From positions 691,361 to 755,360 of the forward strand of contig JACCPH010000006.1 in NCBI GenBank assembly GCA_014183095.1: a DNA stretch of 64,000 bases. The letters run 5' to 3'. The position numbers and the translations under genes were made by a program. Shown in pieces: positions 10,751 through 21,059 of this stretch (position 1 is its first letter; each line of letters begins with the position of its first letter). The notes beneath the pieces were generated by a model. That model was not told the origin of the DNA and ran no database searches. It was given only the letters and a program-made list of their open reading frames with translations. The stretch comes from Harringtonia aguacate (taxonomy: Eukaryota > Ascomycota > Sordariomycetes > Ophiostomatales > Ophiostomataceae).

Positions 10751-12030
10751 GGGAGAGGGAGAGGGAGAGTGAGAAGGAAGAAGGGAAAAGGGAACTGAGA
10801 CGAAGAGACGTGAAGAGGAGGAGCAGGACCAAATAGGACAACGGGACGGGACAGACAGCTGACGTAAAAGTTGGGCGCCGTTTTTGCAGTAATTTATTTT
10901 ATTATGACATGTTGCATCGATGCCGTCCTGCCAGACGTGCACAGTCTTTATCAACTTGCAGCATTGCCGTAATTTAGCACAACGCATCCCATTACCAATA
11001 CTTCTGCCACCCCGGGCGCTGCCAAGACAGTGGTGGTGTGCCGTAAGCTGGGCGCGGGTGGCCATAGACTGCTCTACGGGTATTGTGGCCAGCCTCGGTA
11101 ACCTGTGCGCAGTGGCTATTTTTTTAATATTTTTTTTCTTCTATTTCTTTTTTTCTTTTCTTCTTCTTTTTTCCACTTGCGCCCTACTATTATCCGTATT
11201 TCCTTACTTCCCTGTTTCTGCCAAGCCAACAGCCACAGCGGCAGTCAAACGGCAGCTAATAGCAAAAAAACGTGCATCAAACCACCTTCGCTTGCTCCTG
11301 CAACGTGATTTGTCTGCCTGGCGGATGGCACCCTGGAAGCCTGGGTGCCCCGAACGCCGCCGGACTCGGCCCTGCAAACTTGCCAATCCAACGCTGCCTA
11401 TGCCGTACGGAGCAGGTCGACCTCGGGCAGACTAGGGCGCTTTTAAGGCAACGCGTCACTGCTGTCTTTAAGGGCCTTGGCGCCGAGCCGCTGGCGGTTT
11501 CCATTTCCAGAATACGAGCACGAGCACACAACAGGACGTGGGTGCTGCACCTGCACCGGTCCTTGGCCGGGGGGGAGCCATAGGCGGATCTGATTAGATT
11601 AGATGAGGCAAACAGCGGCAGCAGCAACAGACACACCCCCAACTGACTGACCGGCCGCGGGTTGGCCCCCCCCCTTACGTGCCATTGCGCTCATTCATCC
11701 TAGCCATCCACCGCACCCCGGCCAGCGTGCTACCCATGACAGAAAATTTTTCAGAGTCGGCTGTTTGCACAGTCTTGGCAGCGAGCAGGAGATGGGTAGA
11801 TGGGGGGGGGAGAGAGGGGGGGGCCACGGTCTCGATTGCGTACGAGTGCGTGGAGTGTGTCGGAGTGCGGAATGTGCGGGCGGCGTCCCTGCGGATGTGA
11901 CCTGTCCTGCAAAGTATAAGAGCAGAGGGAACTGACAACTCCCTGGTCCGAGACGGGGGGGAGTGCAACCGTGCAGCAGTGCAGCAGTGCAACACCACAC
12001 AGGCCAGTCCGTTCAAGCCAGCCAGTCGAT
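10751..12030. other. Intergenic region between sugar transporter and siderophore transporter
   Basis: 1.28 kb with no gene I can support. It has a GAGAGG-rich patch directly after the transporter stop, a T-rich stretch at about 11118-11172 and a G-run patch at about 11800-11822. The last 300 nt should hold the promoter of the siderophore-transporter gene. The one long minus-strand frame here is a shadow running into the transporter. Confidence 0.5.
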
Positions 12031-14256
12031 ATGGAGAAGTCTACCGTCAACACGGCACCGGTTGCTGCTGATGCAGCAGCAGCTCCAGCTCCAGCTGCTG
12101 CCACTCCCGCTGTGACTGCTGATGCGTCAGCAGACGCCGAGAAGGCGGCCGGAGCCCAGCCGGACGGCCACCAGCACCGCAAGACGAATGCCGAGATCCT
12201 GGCCCAGTCGTGGTCGAAGCGGGCGCTCATCGTGGCCTACACGAGCCTGTTTGGCGCCACCTTTATCCTCTCCTTTATCAAGTACTCGACCAAGACGTAC
12301 GATGCCTATGCCACCAGCGCCTTTTCCAAGCACTCGGCCCTGTCGACGGCCAACGTTGTCAACACCATCATCGGCCTGGTGACGTATCCGATCCTGGCCA
12401 AGGTGTCGAATGTGAGTGAAACCCCAGGGGAAGAAAAAGAAAAAAGAAAAGAAGGAAAGAAGAAAAGAAGAAAAAGAGAAAAAAAGAAAAAAAAGAAAAA
12501 AAGCTGACCGTCAGATCTTTGGCCGTGCCGACGGCTTCGCCGCCTCCATCCTCTTCATGACGCTGGCGCAGGCCATGTATGCCGGCTGCCAGAACATCAG
12601 CACGTACATTGTGAGTGGCTGGAGATTCTGTCTATAGATTCTGCCAGACTTCCTTGCTCTTCTGATCACGGCTGACCCCCCCAGGCCGGCGGCATCTTCG
12701 AGTCCATCGGCGACACCGGCTTCAGCATCATCACGCAGGTCTTCATTGCCGACACCACGTCGCTCATCAACCGCGGCATCTGGTCGTCGCTGCCCGAGTC
12801 CTTCGCCTCCATCCCGACGCTGTATCTGGGCACCATTGTCGCCGACAGCGTGCTCATCCACTCCACCTGGCGCTGGGGCTACGGCATGTGGGCCATCATC
12901 CTGCCCGTGTCCGCCGCCCCCCTCATCCTCACCATGTATGTGCTGCAGCAGCGCGCCAAGAAGAACGGCTACCGCAACGACGAGAGCCTCTGGGCCAAGC
13001 ACACGACCGGCAGCGAGGACGGCTCCAGCCACGACGGCCAGGACGGTCATTCTGCTGTGCCCGCCTCGCTCCCCCGCCGCCTCTACAACCTCTTGTGGGT
13101 CGAGCTCGACATGATGGGCGCCGTGCTGCTCGTCGTCGGCCTGGGCCTCGCCCTCATCCCGCTGTCGCTGACCGGCTCCAAGAAGAGCGGCCGCTGGCAC
13201 GAGGGCGGCCTCATCGCCATGCTGGTCATTGGCGTCGTCGTCACCGCCGTCTTCTTTGTCTGGGATGCCCGCTTTGCCCGCTCGCCCTTTGTGCCCTTCC
13301 GCATGATCCGCGAGCGCACCATTATCGCCGCCATGCTGCTGTCCATGCTCGACTTTATGCACTACTCGTGCTTCACCACCTTTTTCCCCAGCTACCTGCA
13401 GGTCGCCGGCAACTACTCGGCCGGGCACGCGTCGAGGATAGAGTGAGTTTTTGTTTGTCACTGTCCCTGTCCTCTCTACTAACTCCCCCAGCAACGGCCT
13501 CCGCGTCTCCTTCCAGATCGCCTCCGTCTTCGTCGGCCTCCTCATGCGCTACACCCGCCGCTCCCAGATCTTTGTCTACACCGGCGTGCCGCTCGTCGTC
13601 CTCGGCCAGGGCCTGCAGATCTACTTTTGCAACGTCCACGGCGACTACACCGCCAACGAGGCCTCGCTCGTCACCGCAAAGGTCCTCGTCGGCATCGGCC
13701 GCGCCTTTTACCAGACCGCCGCCATGGTCTCCATCCAGTCGCTCGTCCGCAAGGAGGACGTCGCCGTCGTCACCGGCATTTTCTATGCCGCCATGAACTT
13801 TGGCGCGGCCATCGGAACGAGGTGAGTCTTCCCCCCCCCCCCCCCCCCCCCGGGTCCTCTTCCCTTGCACATCTAACTCCTCCCAGCGTCGGCGGCGCCA
13901 TCTGGAACAACCTTCTCCCCGAAAAGCTCGCAAAATACCTGCCCGAAGAGAGCAAGGCCCAGGCCCACAAGATCTTCTCCTCGCTCGTCGTCGCCAAAAA
14001 GTTTGCCGTCGGCACCGCCGCCCGCGCCGCCATCAACCTCTCCTACCGCGAGACCCAGCAGACCCTCGCCATTGCCGCCACTGCCGCCCTCGCCCCCATG
14101 CTCGTCATCATGTTCTTCCTCAAGACTGTCGACCTCGAGCGGCAGCAGCAACAGCAGGAGGCCGAAAAGTCGGATTCGGATGACGAGTGTCCGGAGCCCG
14201 TCGTCAGCAAGGACGTCGTCAGCAAGGACGTCGTCAGCAAGGAGACAAAGGCTTGA
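12031..14256 (+). CDS. MFS siderophore-iron transporter (MirB/Sit1 family)
   Basis: Five exons: 12031-12411, 12515-12610, 12685-13442, 13492-13821, 13887-14256, all phases consistent, 644 aa. After an Ala/Pro-rich cytosolic N-terminus come segments typical of fungal siderochrome transporters: FIKYSTKTYDAYATSAF, the DTGFSIITQVFIADTTSL stretch with NRGIWSSLPESF, and HSTWRWGYGMWAI. A second set of helices ends near residue 615. The family imports ferric siderophores with protons at the plasma membrane or vesicles and is usually iron-repressed; I saw no clear GATA-factor cluster upstream. No siderophore NRPS or hydroxylase is nearby, so it may take up foreign siderophores. The C-terminus ends in a tandem VVSKD/VVSKD/VVSKE repeat made by an exact 15-nt repeat. 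Intron 4 contains 21 consecutive C. Confidence 0.95.
13831..13851. repeat. Poly-C tract in intron 4 of the siderophore transporter
   Basis: Twenty-one consecutive C inside the 65-nt intron 13822-13886, placed between the donor and the CTAAC branch site. Confidence 0.8.
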
Positions 14257-15940
14257 GTCTTTTTTCTTCTTCTTCTTTTTTTTTTACCTTTATTCCTCTT
14301 CGGCCTTGTGGTCGTGGACAGTATATTTTAATTTAATTTCATCTCTCCTTTCTACTTGATGCTCTGAGCAGACATGTGAAACCGTACTTCCATATGCGGC
14401 TGGCCACCGTATAAGCCGGAGACTAGCTCTCAGCCACGCTCGGCCGACATCCCGAGCACGCCGCGGTGCCTCTTGGCTGCGCCTCCACAATGCAGCCAGA
14501 GCTTGGCAGAGCGCTCAGCAAGGCCAAGAATGCAAGATAAGATGCATGCTAAATTCCCACCTTCTCCGCTGCGGCTTGGCCAGACATGATGGACCAATCA
14601 TACCGAGGCGGCAGAAAGAAGAAAGTTGGAGGACCTTTGTTCTAGAATACGCTGGCCTTGGCTTGCAGGCAAGATCTGCGGTGCGTTGACGCAGAGAATG
14701 CGCCGCCGTTGGCTTGGGAATAAAATTCGCGACCCGTCGATGCAAGAAGATGAATGAATACTACAAAATGCGAAGCGAACTGCAAAAAAGCCTATCCGGG
14801 GCATTGGAAAGGATGGTCTATAAATACTACCAAAGTGTCGACCTCTACAGCGCCCTTTTTAAGTCAGTCATTTGTCCCGAGAGCAAAATCGCTACAGAAG
14901 CTCTGCCTGACCATAGGTAGCTTCTCCGGCTGGCTGGCGCAACATTGCCATGAAAAGCACGCAACAAAAATGGTGATAAACAGCATGGCACACATTGCAA
15001 GCAATCAATGGATTTCTTATGTGCTTGTCACTGCTGCATTATAGTGTCTTTTTTTGGTATTAATGCTTGTTAATGTTTAACTATAGGTTTCTTACTAATA
15101 TCCGAGTTTGGTGGCCCAGATCCGTCCAAGCTTGGTGCCGTTGCAACAGGTCTGGGAAAGAAGGTGGCTGAAGTTGTAGGCATTAAAGGAGCACAATAGT
15201 ACCCCGCTATTGAGGTCCTGGTTACACGTACTGGGAGGCCCTGGTCATTTTTGTTGGTCCAACAGAGCAGCACATCCAGAAGCTTACTTGTCCGGCACCT
15301 TTTCCTCTTGCCAAATTGTTTGCATGGGCCTTGACCAGGCACGCAGTTATGGCAGAACGGGGTCCTGGCTAAGCCCGAACAGAGAGAAAGGAAAGTAAAC
15401 CTCTACAATCAGATGCCAGCCAACAGCTCCAAGCTCAATAGATTGCCGCTTCACTGCAGCCTCGTGGAAGCAGACACGGCATCGACCTATGACATGCAGA
15501 ACTCAAGCCATTGCCGTCCTGGAGTCCCCGGTGATGGATTATGATGCACCCTTCTTGAGTCATTTCTCTTGATCCATGCCACTGTGTGAGACAAGATATT
15601 CTGAAGAATTGAGTAGAGGAGTCTGGCTGCGTAAACCTGATCCCATCTAGACGGTCCGACTACGGTCCGATATAATCTTGCAGTTTACTGCCGTTGCCAT
15701 CAGAACACTTGCTTAGTGGGAGGGCAACCTGCGAGAAAAATACCGCGTGTCTTTTCCTTCTTTCACAAAGCAATTTCTTCATCAAAACAAACCACAACGA
15801 AATCACCACCACAACAGAAGTGACATTCACGAACCAATACAAGCCAACAGATATCATCAAGTTGGTAGAAAAGTATGCATCACTCAGTGCATCAGTGCAG
15901 AAGCTGGCAAATCCAAACGGTTATTAACACATCACGCAGA
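14257..15940. other. Gene-poor, AT-richer region
   Basis: About 1.7 kb in which I find no convincing gene. ORFs are short, overlap on both strands and show no recognisable domain. GC content drops relative to the flanking genes. The last 170 nt before 15941 are CA-rich with several CCACAAC-like words and probably form the leader of the RRM gene. Confidence 0.5.
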
Positions 15941-16393
15941 ATGGCACGCTACAACGCGCAGTGGGAGGAGCGGATCAGGGTCTTCCGCAAGAATCGGCGT
16001 CTCCTCCTCGCCCGGAGCATCGCCTTCCAGGCCACTCGAGCCGAGTTCGAGGCCGCAGTCCGGGGAAAGCTAAGCAATCCCGGTTCTGTCACCTTCCTCT
16101 GGCCGCCGCCGTCGGACCCTCGGCACACCAGCCAACGGCGCCATATGGGCTGGGCGATGCTGGCGTTCAACCAGCGGCATGAAGCCAGAACGGCCGAGGT
16201 TGACCTCCGGGACTTTGAGGTTCGCGGCCGCCCAGTCACAGTCAAGAGAGCGAGCCGGGTCGCGGTGAGTCTTACCTTTTATCTTTTCTGGTTGCGAGCA
16301 CGGCTGATGGGAGAACCGTAGTTTACCCCTAGCTCTGGGGACACGGAGACGACCGATCCCGCCTCCGCTGCCTCTACGGCTGCTGCCCCTACA

Positions 16394-16426
<33 letters not shown>

Positions 16427-16591
16427 GCCGCCACCGCTTCTACGGCCGCCGATCATGCCGACGCTCCTGCCGCTGCCAACCCTGCCGCTGCGACCCTTGC
16501 CGAGCAACCCACACTCGCTGATCGCATCGCTGCCCGCAATTCCTGCCTCGACAATGACGAGGTGAACCCCGTGGCGTGGGGCGAGTTCTGA
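15941..16591 (+). CDS. Small RRM-fold protein, accessory, with structured 3' region
   Basis: Two exons, 15941-16264 and 16322-16591, around a 57-nt intron with GTGAGT donor and TAG acceptor, giving 197 aa. Residues 46-106 have the layout of an RNA-recognition motif: an RNP2-like strand SVTFLWPPP, an RNP1-like HMGWAMLAFN, and a closing strand VRGRPVTVKRASR. The N-terminal 40 residues are basic and helical. Exon 2 encodes a low-complexity tail rich in Ala, Thr and Pro with an 11-Ala run from GCT repeats, ending in LADRIAARNSCLDNDEVNPVAWGEF-like sequence. I do not recognise a named orthologue. The gene sits in a repeat-laden island. About 180 nt downstream begins the hairpin/tRNA-like module that also follows the gene at 32908. 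RNA binding is inferred from the fold pattern only. Confidence 0.6.
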
Positions 16592-16770
16592 GAGAGGTGC
16601 GTCACAAAGTTTTCCCAAGGACGAAGATGAGCAGCAGAAAAACGATGCTCTGGTCGCCGCTAGACGCCAGCTCCCTTGATATGAACAGCACAGGCCAGAA
16701 CGACAAATCCCATGGCAAATTAGTACGAGGATGCTTTTCCCCTACTATTCAATGAACCGAAACCCCGCAT

Positions 16771-16968
16771 GGGCGAAGGCCTATATATATCTCTTACTTA
16801 CAAAGGCGAAAGCCTATTTTTATTCATTCCTTAATGGTTGCGAACCCTTTCCTTTGTGGTTGCAAATCCATGGGCCTCGGCCCTAAAGATCGTGTGGCAC
16901 ACCAGTGCCTGGTGTCCCTCTGGGGAGGCGTGTTCGAATCACGCAACGATCTTCTTTCTGGTGCTGTG
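16771..16968 (+). other. Structured module copy A: serial small hairpins plus tRNA-like domain
   Basis: Downstream of the RRM gene. Hairpins with 3-4 bp stems follow one another: GGGC-GAAG-GCCT (16771), GGC-GAAA-GCC (16805), GGTT-GCGA-ACCC, GGTT-GCAA-ATCC, then GGGC-CTCG-GCCC (about 16872). Pyrimidine-rich linkers separate the first four. From 16886 to 16953 lies a 68-nt tRNA-like fold. AAGATCGT pairs with ACGATCTT; ACACCA pairs with TGGTGT around a 5-nt loop; CCTC pairs with GAGG; and a perfect 5-bp T-arm GCGTG/CACGC closes the canonical 7-nt loop TTCGAAT. No D-arm is needed for this fold and the anticodon-like loop has only five bases, so it is not an ordinary tRNA gene. It also contains a pol III B-box-like GTTCGAATC. 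Copy B is at 34120-34331. Confidence 0.65.
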
Positions 16969-18120
16969 TGACATGTCCAGTTGTTATTTACTCCCTGGAA
17001 AGAGATGCTAGGCCTGAATGGTACGTTTTTCGTCACCAACTTTTTCTTTGACACGCATCTAGCTAACCAAACACGCTATTTATCTCACGTATGTCCATTG
17101 CCGTCCTCATTGTGTTTGGGCAATTATCGACAGAATTACACTCAGTCGTTTCGGTATATTGTGGCTCATGGTGGGTTTAACGGAGCAAGAACAGGCTGCT
17201 GTCTTACAACGTATCTCGGGCCCCAAGCACAAATTATTCCTTCAGCAGATATTATTATCCAAAAAAGCAGGTGAATATAGAATATTTCGTCTTAGCATTG
17301 CACTCAATCAGAAAATAATGACTTCGAAAATTTTCACGAAATCAAATTGTAGTGACATCACTTTGACCTCCAACATAACAGCAGTCAGTAATGACAACGT
17401 CTCAGATAACATTCAAAATCCCAATGACTTAGAAACATCCAAAAATGCCGACAGCATTCACTCCTACTTCAGCTTCCTCTAACAAATGCTTTAAGCCATT
17501 CATGATTATTATTTTTAAGCAAATCTGACCAACTTTTCACTCAATTTATAACCTTCCCACAACTTCGTCACTGGTATGCCTTTATCTTGTAACTTCACCA
17601 ACCCAACTCACTTCCGAAAGTAATGAGAGGATAAGTTCACGGATTTTGATCTTCTACTTCCATGATCGCCAGAGCTATCGTTTCTATTTTCTAACTTGTC
17701 CCGTACTTAACAGTCTGAAGAGACAAAACCAGACATGTCCAGCACCCTGGAGCCGGCAGAGGCATGACTGCCTAAGGGTTCTCCTGCGAGAGGCCGTACA
17801 GCCAAGTCCATCCGTTGACTTTTGGCAACAAGCTACTCGTCATGCGGACGCTCTAGCTGACGGGAAGACCACACCATCGAGTCTCCCATCCCTTCGCATG
17901 CTCGCCAGTGATTAGCGGTGAAAACCGTAAAGGCTGAGTTCTAGCTACGATCTACTGGCGAGCTGCTAGGCAGATTCCCAACCGTGTCAAGAAGATTGGG
18001 GACAGAAATGAAGCCAGGTGAGAAGCAAGACCTAAAGATGGATCGTGAGCTTGCACAACAATCGAAGCAAAGCAACTGACAAAAAAAGAAATTTCAAAAC
18101 TCGCCAAAGAAGCGTAAGCT
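16969..18120. other. AT-rich region with no supported gene
   Basis: About 1.15 kb at clearly lower GC than the flanks. Short plus-strand frames exist (16981-17274, 17159-17482, 17646-17915). None shows a domain, a plausible splice pattern or coding-like composition that I would defend. It may be decayed repeat sequence. Confidence 0.45.
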
Positions 18121-18373
18121 TGCTCCGGCCGAACCGGTTTACGATCCTGACACGACGCCGCCCGTCTACTTGAGTGACCGATCAGCCCACGAGCTTATCA
18201 TGGACTATTTCATTTCCGGTTTACAGTTCTTAGACGAAGACGACGCAACGCCCTTGCTTTTACAAATGGACAATTACCAACGGCTTTTGGAATTCTTTCA
18301 GGCGGACTTGTCCGCGTTCAGACAGTTGATTCTGACTAGACAGGCCGCGCTTCGCGACCTCTCCTCCGATTGA
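18072..18373 (+). pseudogene. Fragment of an unidentified protein with a PKKRK motif
   Basis: An open frame of about 100 codons that starts right after a stop and has no good ATG at its head. It begins with a Lys-rich nuclear-localisation-like PKKRKL. An acidic and hydrophobic segment follows, rich in Asp, Leu and Gln (SDRSAHELIMDYFISGLQFL is typical of it), with a stop at 18371. The composition looks like real protein rather than noise. No upstream exon with sensible splice sites was found, so I read it as the remnant of a longer gene. Function unknown. Confidence 0.35.
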
Positions 18374-18401
18374 ATTTCGTTGTTCAAGCAGAGAGACTGA
18401 T

Positions 18402-19488
18402 GTGGTGGCTTCCGTTTTTTCTGAGGGAAGATTCAAAATCTTCAACCATCTCTTTTTGTCTGCCGGTGGCCAGCTGTGGCAAGCCCTTCAGAAGAAGATG
18501 CGACACGATGATCCCGGAGTAATATGGCTATTGGAACCACGGTCAACCGGCATGTCCGAATGCCTGTTGTTGTCTCTGTACAAAAGGTGTGATGGCCTCG
18601 GCAAAAAGAGAAAGCGGCACTCAAGGCGCAAAGAAGCTTTGGAATATTATGACGGCAACGTCGATTACCATGAAGTCGTCAAGGGGGAAGCATGGCAAAG
18701 CTGCACACAGCGTTCTCGTTTTTCTTAATGCTGTCAACAACAGCAAGCCCGAGTGTGTTCGGCATGCGGTGGACGCTGGCAGTAGCACGGACGTGAAAGT
18801 GCAAAATCCTTCAATTTGTATGGGGATTCCAAATTTTAAGGGGGACCCATGGCTTGTCCCCCGTCGCCCGCGAAATCGGGAATTGGCGACGGCACCAATG
18901 GAAACCATCACGACATGGTTCGAGAGAACGGGAATTACAACCGGCAAGGCGGCCATGACAAAAGATGAAATTGAAATCAAATGTGTCGGAATCACTCAGA
19001 AGGAAAAGGATTCATTTCTCTTGTCGGACTACATTAAGGGGTGGTTCGACAAATATCACCTTGCGATTGTCCCCGTTGATGCGACGGAAAATCCCATCAA
19101 ACATATCATTTCCTCCGACATCCAGAATTCGACGTACATGCTATCACATACCGCTGAAGAACTTGACGGAAAGGATGGTTTTCAGCAACGAGAACCGTCA
19201 CACCTCACGTTTCCTCTACTTCCATTTTATCATGGCGCTCGTCCGCATCAAAGATTGCAATCGAGACAAAAGGGGAAAACGTCTGGGCTCGGTGCTACGA
19301 TCAACACCCATTCCTGACGCCAGGTAACTACTTGAGAAAGAGCATGTTGCGTGCCCTTGCCACTCATTTCGGGACCGTGCCGACATGTCTGTCGTGGACT
19401 CCTGGATCAAGAATAACGGCCTTGACTCACCGTTACAGATGGTTGAAAACGAAACCACAGAAGCGGTCCGCCGAGTTCATGTGAAAGT
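18402..19488 (+). pseudogene. Decayed unidentified gene spread over three reading frames
   Basis: Protein-like sequence passes between frames. One frame at 18402-18728 has FSEGRFKIFNHLFLSAGGQL. A second at 18589-19317 includes HSVLVFLNAVNNSKPECVRH and LLSDYIKGWFDKYHLAIVPV. After about 19170 the sensible reading moves to other frames, with FLYFHFIMALVRIKDCNRDK and then HPFLTPGNYLRKSMLRALAT, up to a stop near 19488. At least two frameshifts are needed and no intron explains them. I do not recognise the family; a mobile-element or helicase-associated origin is possible, given the helicase fragments just downstream. Boundaries are approximate. Confidence 0.4.
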
Positions 19489-19699
19489 GGAAACTTCCGC
19501 TTCACACGCAGAGGATCGCATCGAGGATCAGAGCTCCCCCCATAAAGAGTTGTTTGTGCGTTGGGACCTAGGCATATTAGGTCTCTGTGGACACGCTTTG
19601 TTCTCCCCAATCATGGGAAGAATGAGGGTGGTTGTTACATGCTCTGCACATTAACATGTGTCAACCAGCCCAGCCTGAGGCTCCTACATCTCCTGGCGT

Positions 19700-20958
19700 C
19701 TCTTTGTTCGTACACATCTTGTGGGGGCTCAGTCGGGGGACTGGGTCATCCGGAAAACCCTTCCATTCATCGTCATGGAGCTAGCAGAACCAGTAATGGT
19801 GTCTGTTACCGATTGTACAGAAAGGAGGATTATGATGACATGGAACCATCCACTGAGCCAGCCATCCGTTGCATGTCAGTCGACTCGGCAATTCTGAGGC
19901 TGGTAGCCTGTGGCTACAGAAAGACTGTCGACTTTGACTGGATTGATGCCCCTCATCCAGAGGCAATCTCACGTGCTTCTCAGGATCTTCGAGATTGGTA
20001 TGTATCCGCAGGAAACATTTGTCTTCTCCAAAGCGTGTTATTGATGCTGTAAAAATAGGAGGTGCTTGAAAGACAACGGCGCACTCACTCCGTCTGGCCG
20101 CCTTGCCGCGAAATGTCCACTGGACCCAATCTGGTACCGAGCCATCGAGATCAGCGCGAAGTATGGCTGTTCCATGAACATCATTGATATCGCACTGCTG
20201 TGTAGCTCCAATTCGTCGATTTTCATGCGCCTACCTCAATCCCGACTGCCCCCTGATACGGCCAGAACGACCTTTGGAAATGAATTATCAGACCACGTCA
20301 CGCTCGAAAATGCTTTCATCGCATACATGAACGCACGCCATTTCAGTCAGCAAGAAAATGGCCCCAAATTCAGTCTTGGTACCTGGTGCTTCAATAATGG
20401 CTTGAACATGCGAGCGCTGGGACAGGTTTACGATGAGCGACGAGGACTGGAACTGTTCATAAAGTCCGTTGCTAAGATCAACCCAACATACGCATCGAGT
20501 ACGGACCATACGAGCATCTCTAAGGTCTTATCAGTCGCCTTTTGCACCCATGCCGCCCTCAACCATGCTGGTGACGTGTACCAAACGGTCCATGAGAAGA
20601 GCACGGAGCTTTTGTCGGCACTCAGCTCTCTGGTGGGTGAGAGCTATGAGTGGGTTGTGTACACCGACTTCCGGACGTCGGGAGGGAAGCAGTATCTGCA
20701 AGCAGCTACAGCCACAGGTGCAGAGTGGCTGACAGTAAGACATTTCCACCATTCCCTTCTTCCCCTCCGCTATTAAACGGCGAGCTAACAATGATCTAGG
20801 AGCTACCCTTCTTCCAAGAAGAGGTAATGCCCAAAAAGCAGACCGGATTACCGCGACAGCCCAGAGTCAAAGATTCTCCTGACAATGCAAAGGCTAGAAT
20901 CAAGACATTCAAAGAAAGCCAGTGTCCCAACGATCAGAATCCTAGCAACTCAGCTTGA
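19700..20958 (+). pseudogene. DEAH-box RNA helicase, C-terminal half only
   Basis: Starts inside helicase motif VI (GASRTSNGVCYRLYRKEDYD, an altered QRxGRxGR) and runs through the HA2/winged-helix region (DWIDAPHPEAISRASQDLRDW, then a NGALTPSGRLAAKCPLDPIW stretch). It continues into the OB-fold region to a stop at 20956-20958. Two introns keep clean splice sites: 19998-20058 and 20735-20799. From about 19780 onward it has no frameshift, so the loss is at the 5' end: motifs I to V, needed for ATP hydrolysis, are missing. It resembles Prp43/DHX-type DEAH helicases. The matching N-terminal half lies 0.3 kb downstream in the same orientation and is damaged. It could be transcribed, but not as an active helicase. 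Confidence 0.7.
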
Positions 20959-21059
20959 TCGTCATTGTTCATGGCACGAGGAGGTCAGACTTTTTGACTC
21001 AAGAAACTCTGGACAACTCCGCCGTCACTGCTACACTGGAGTCTATCACACACAACCAG

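Noticed and set aside
9326..11065. 579-codon minus-strand ORF opposite the sugar transporter
   Set aside because: Composition is His/Arg/Gln/Glu noise mirroring transporter codons; no recognisable motif and no sensible start.
16886..16953. Calling the tRNA-like segment a tRNA gene
   Set aside because: T-arm is perfect, but there is no D-arm and the anticodon-like loop is 5 nt, so a decoding tRNA is not supported; reported as a tRNA-like domain instead.
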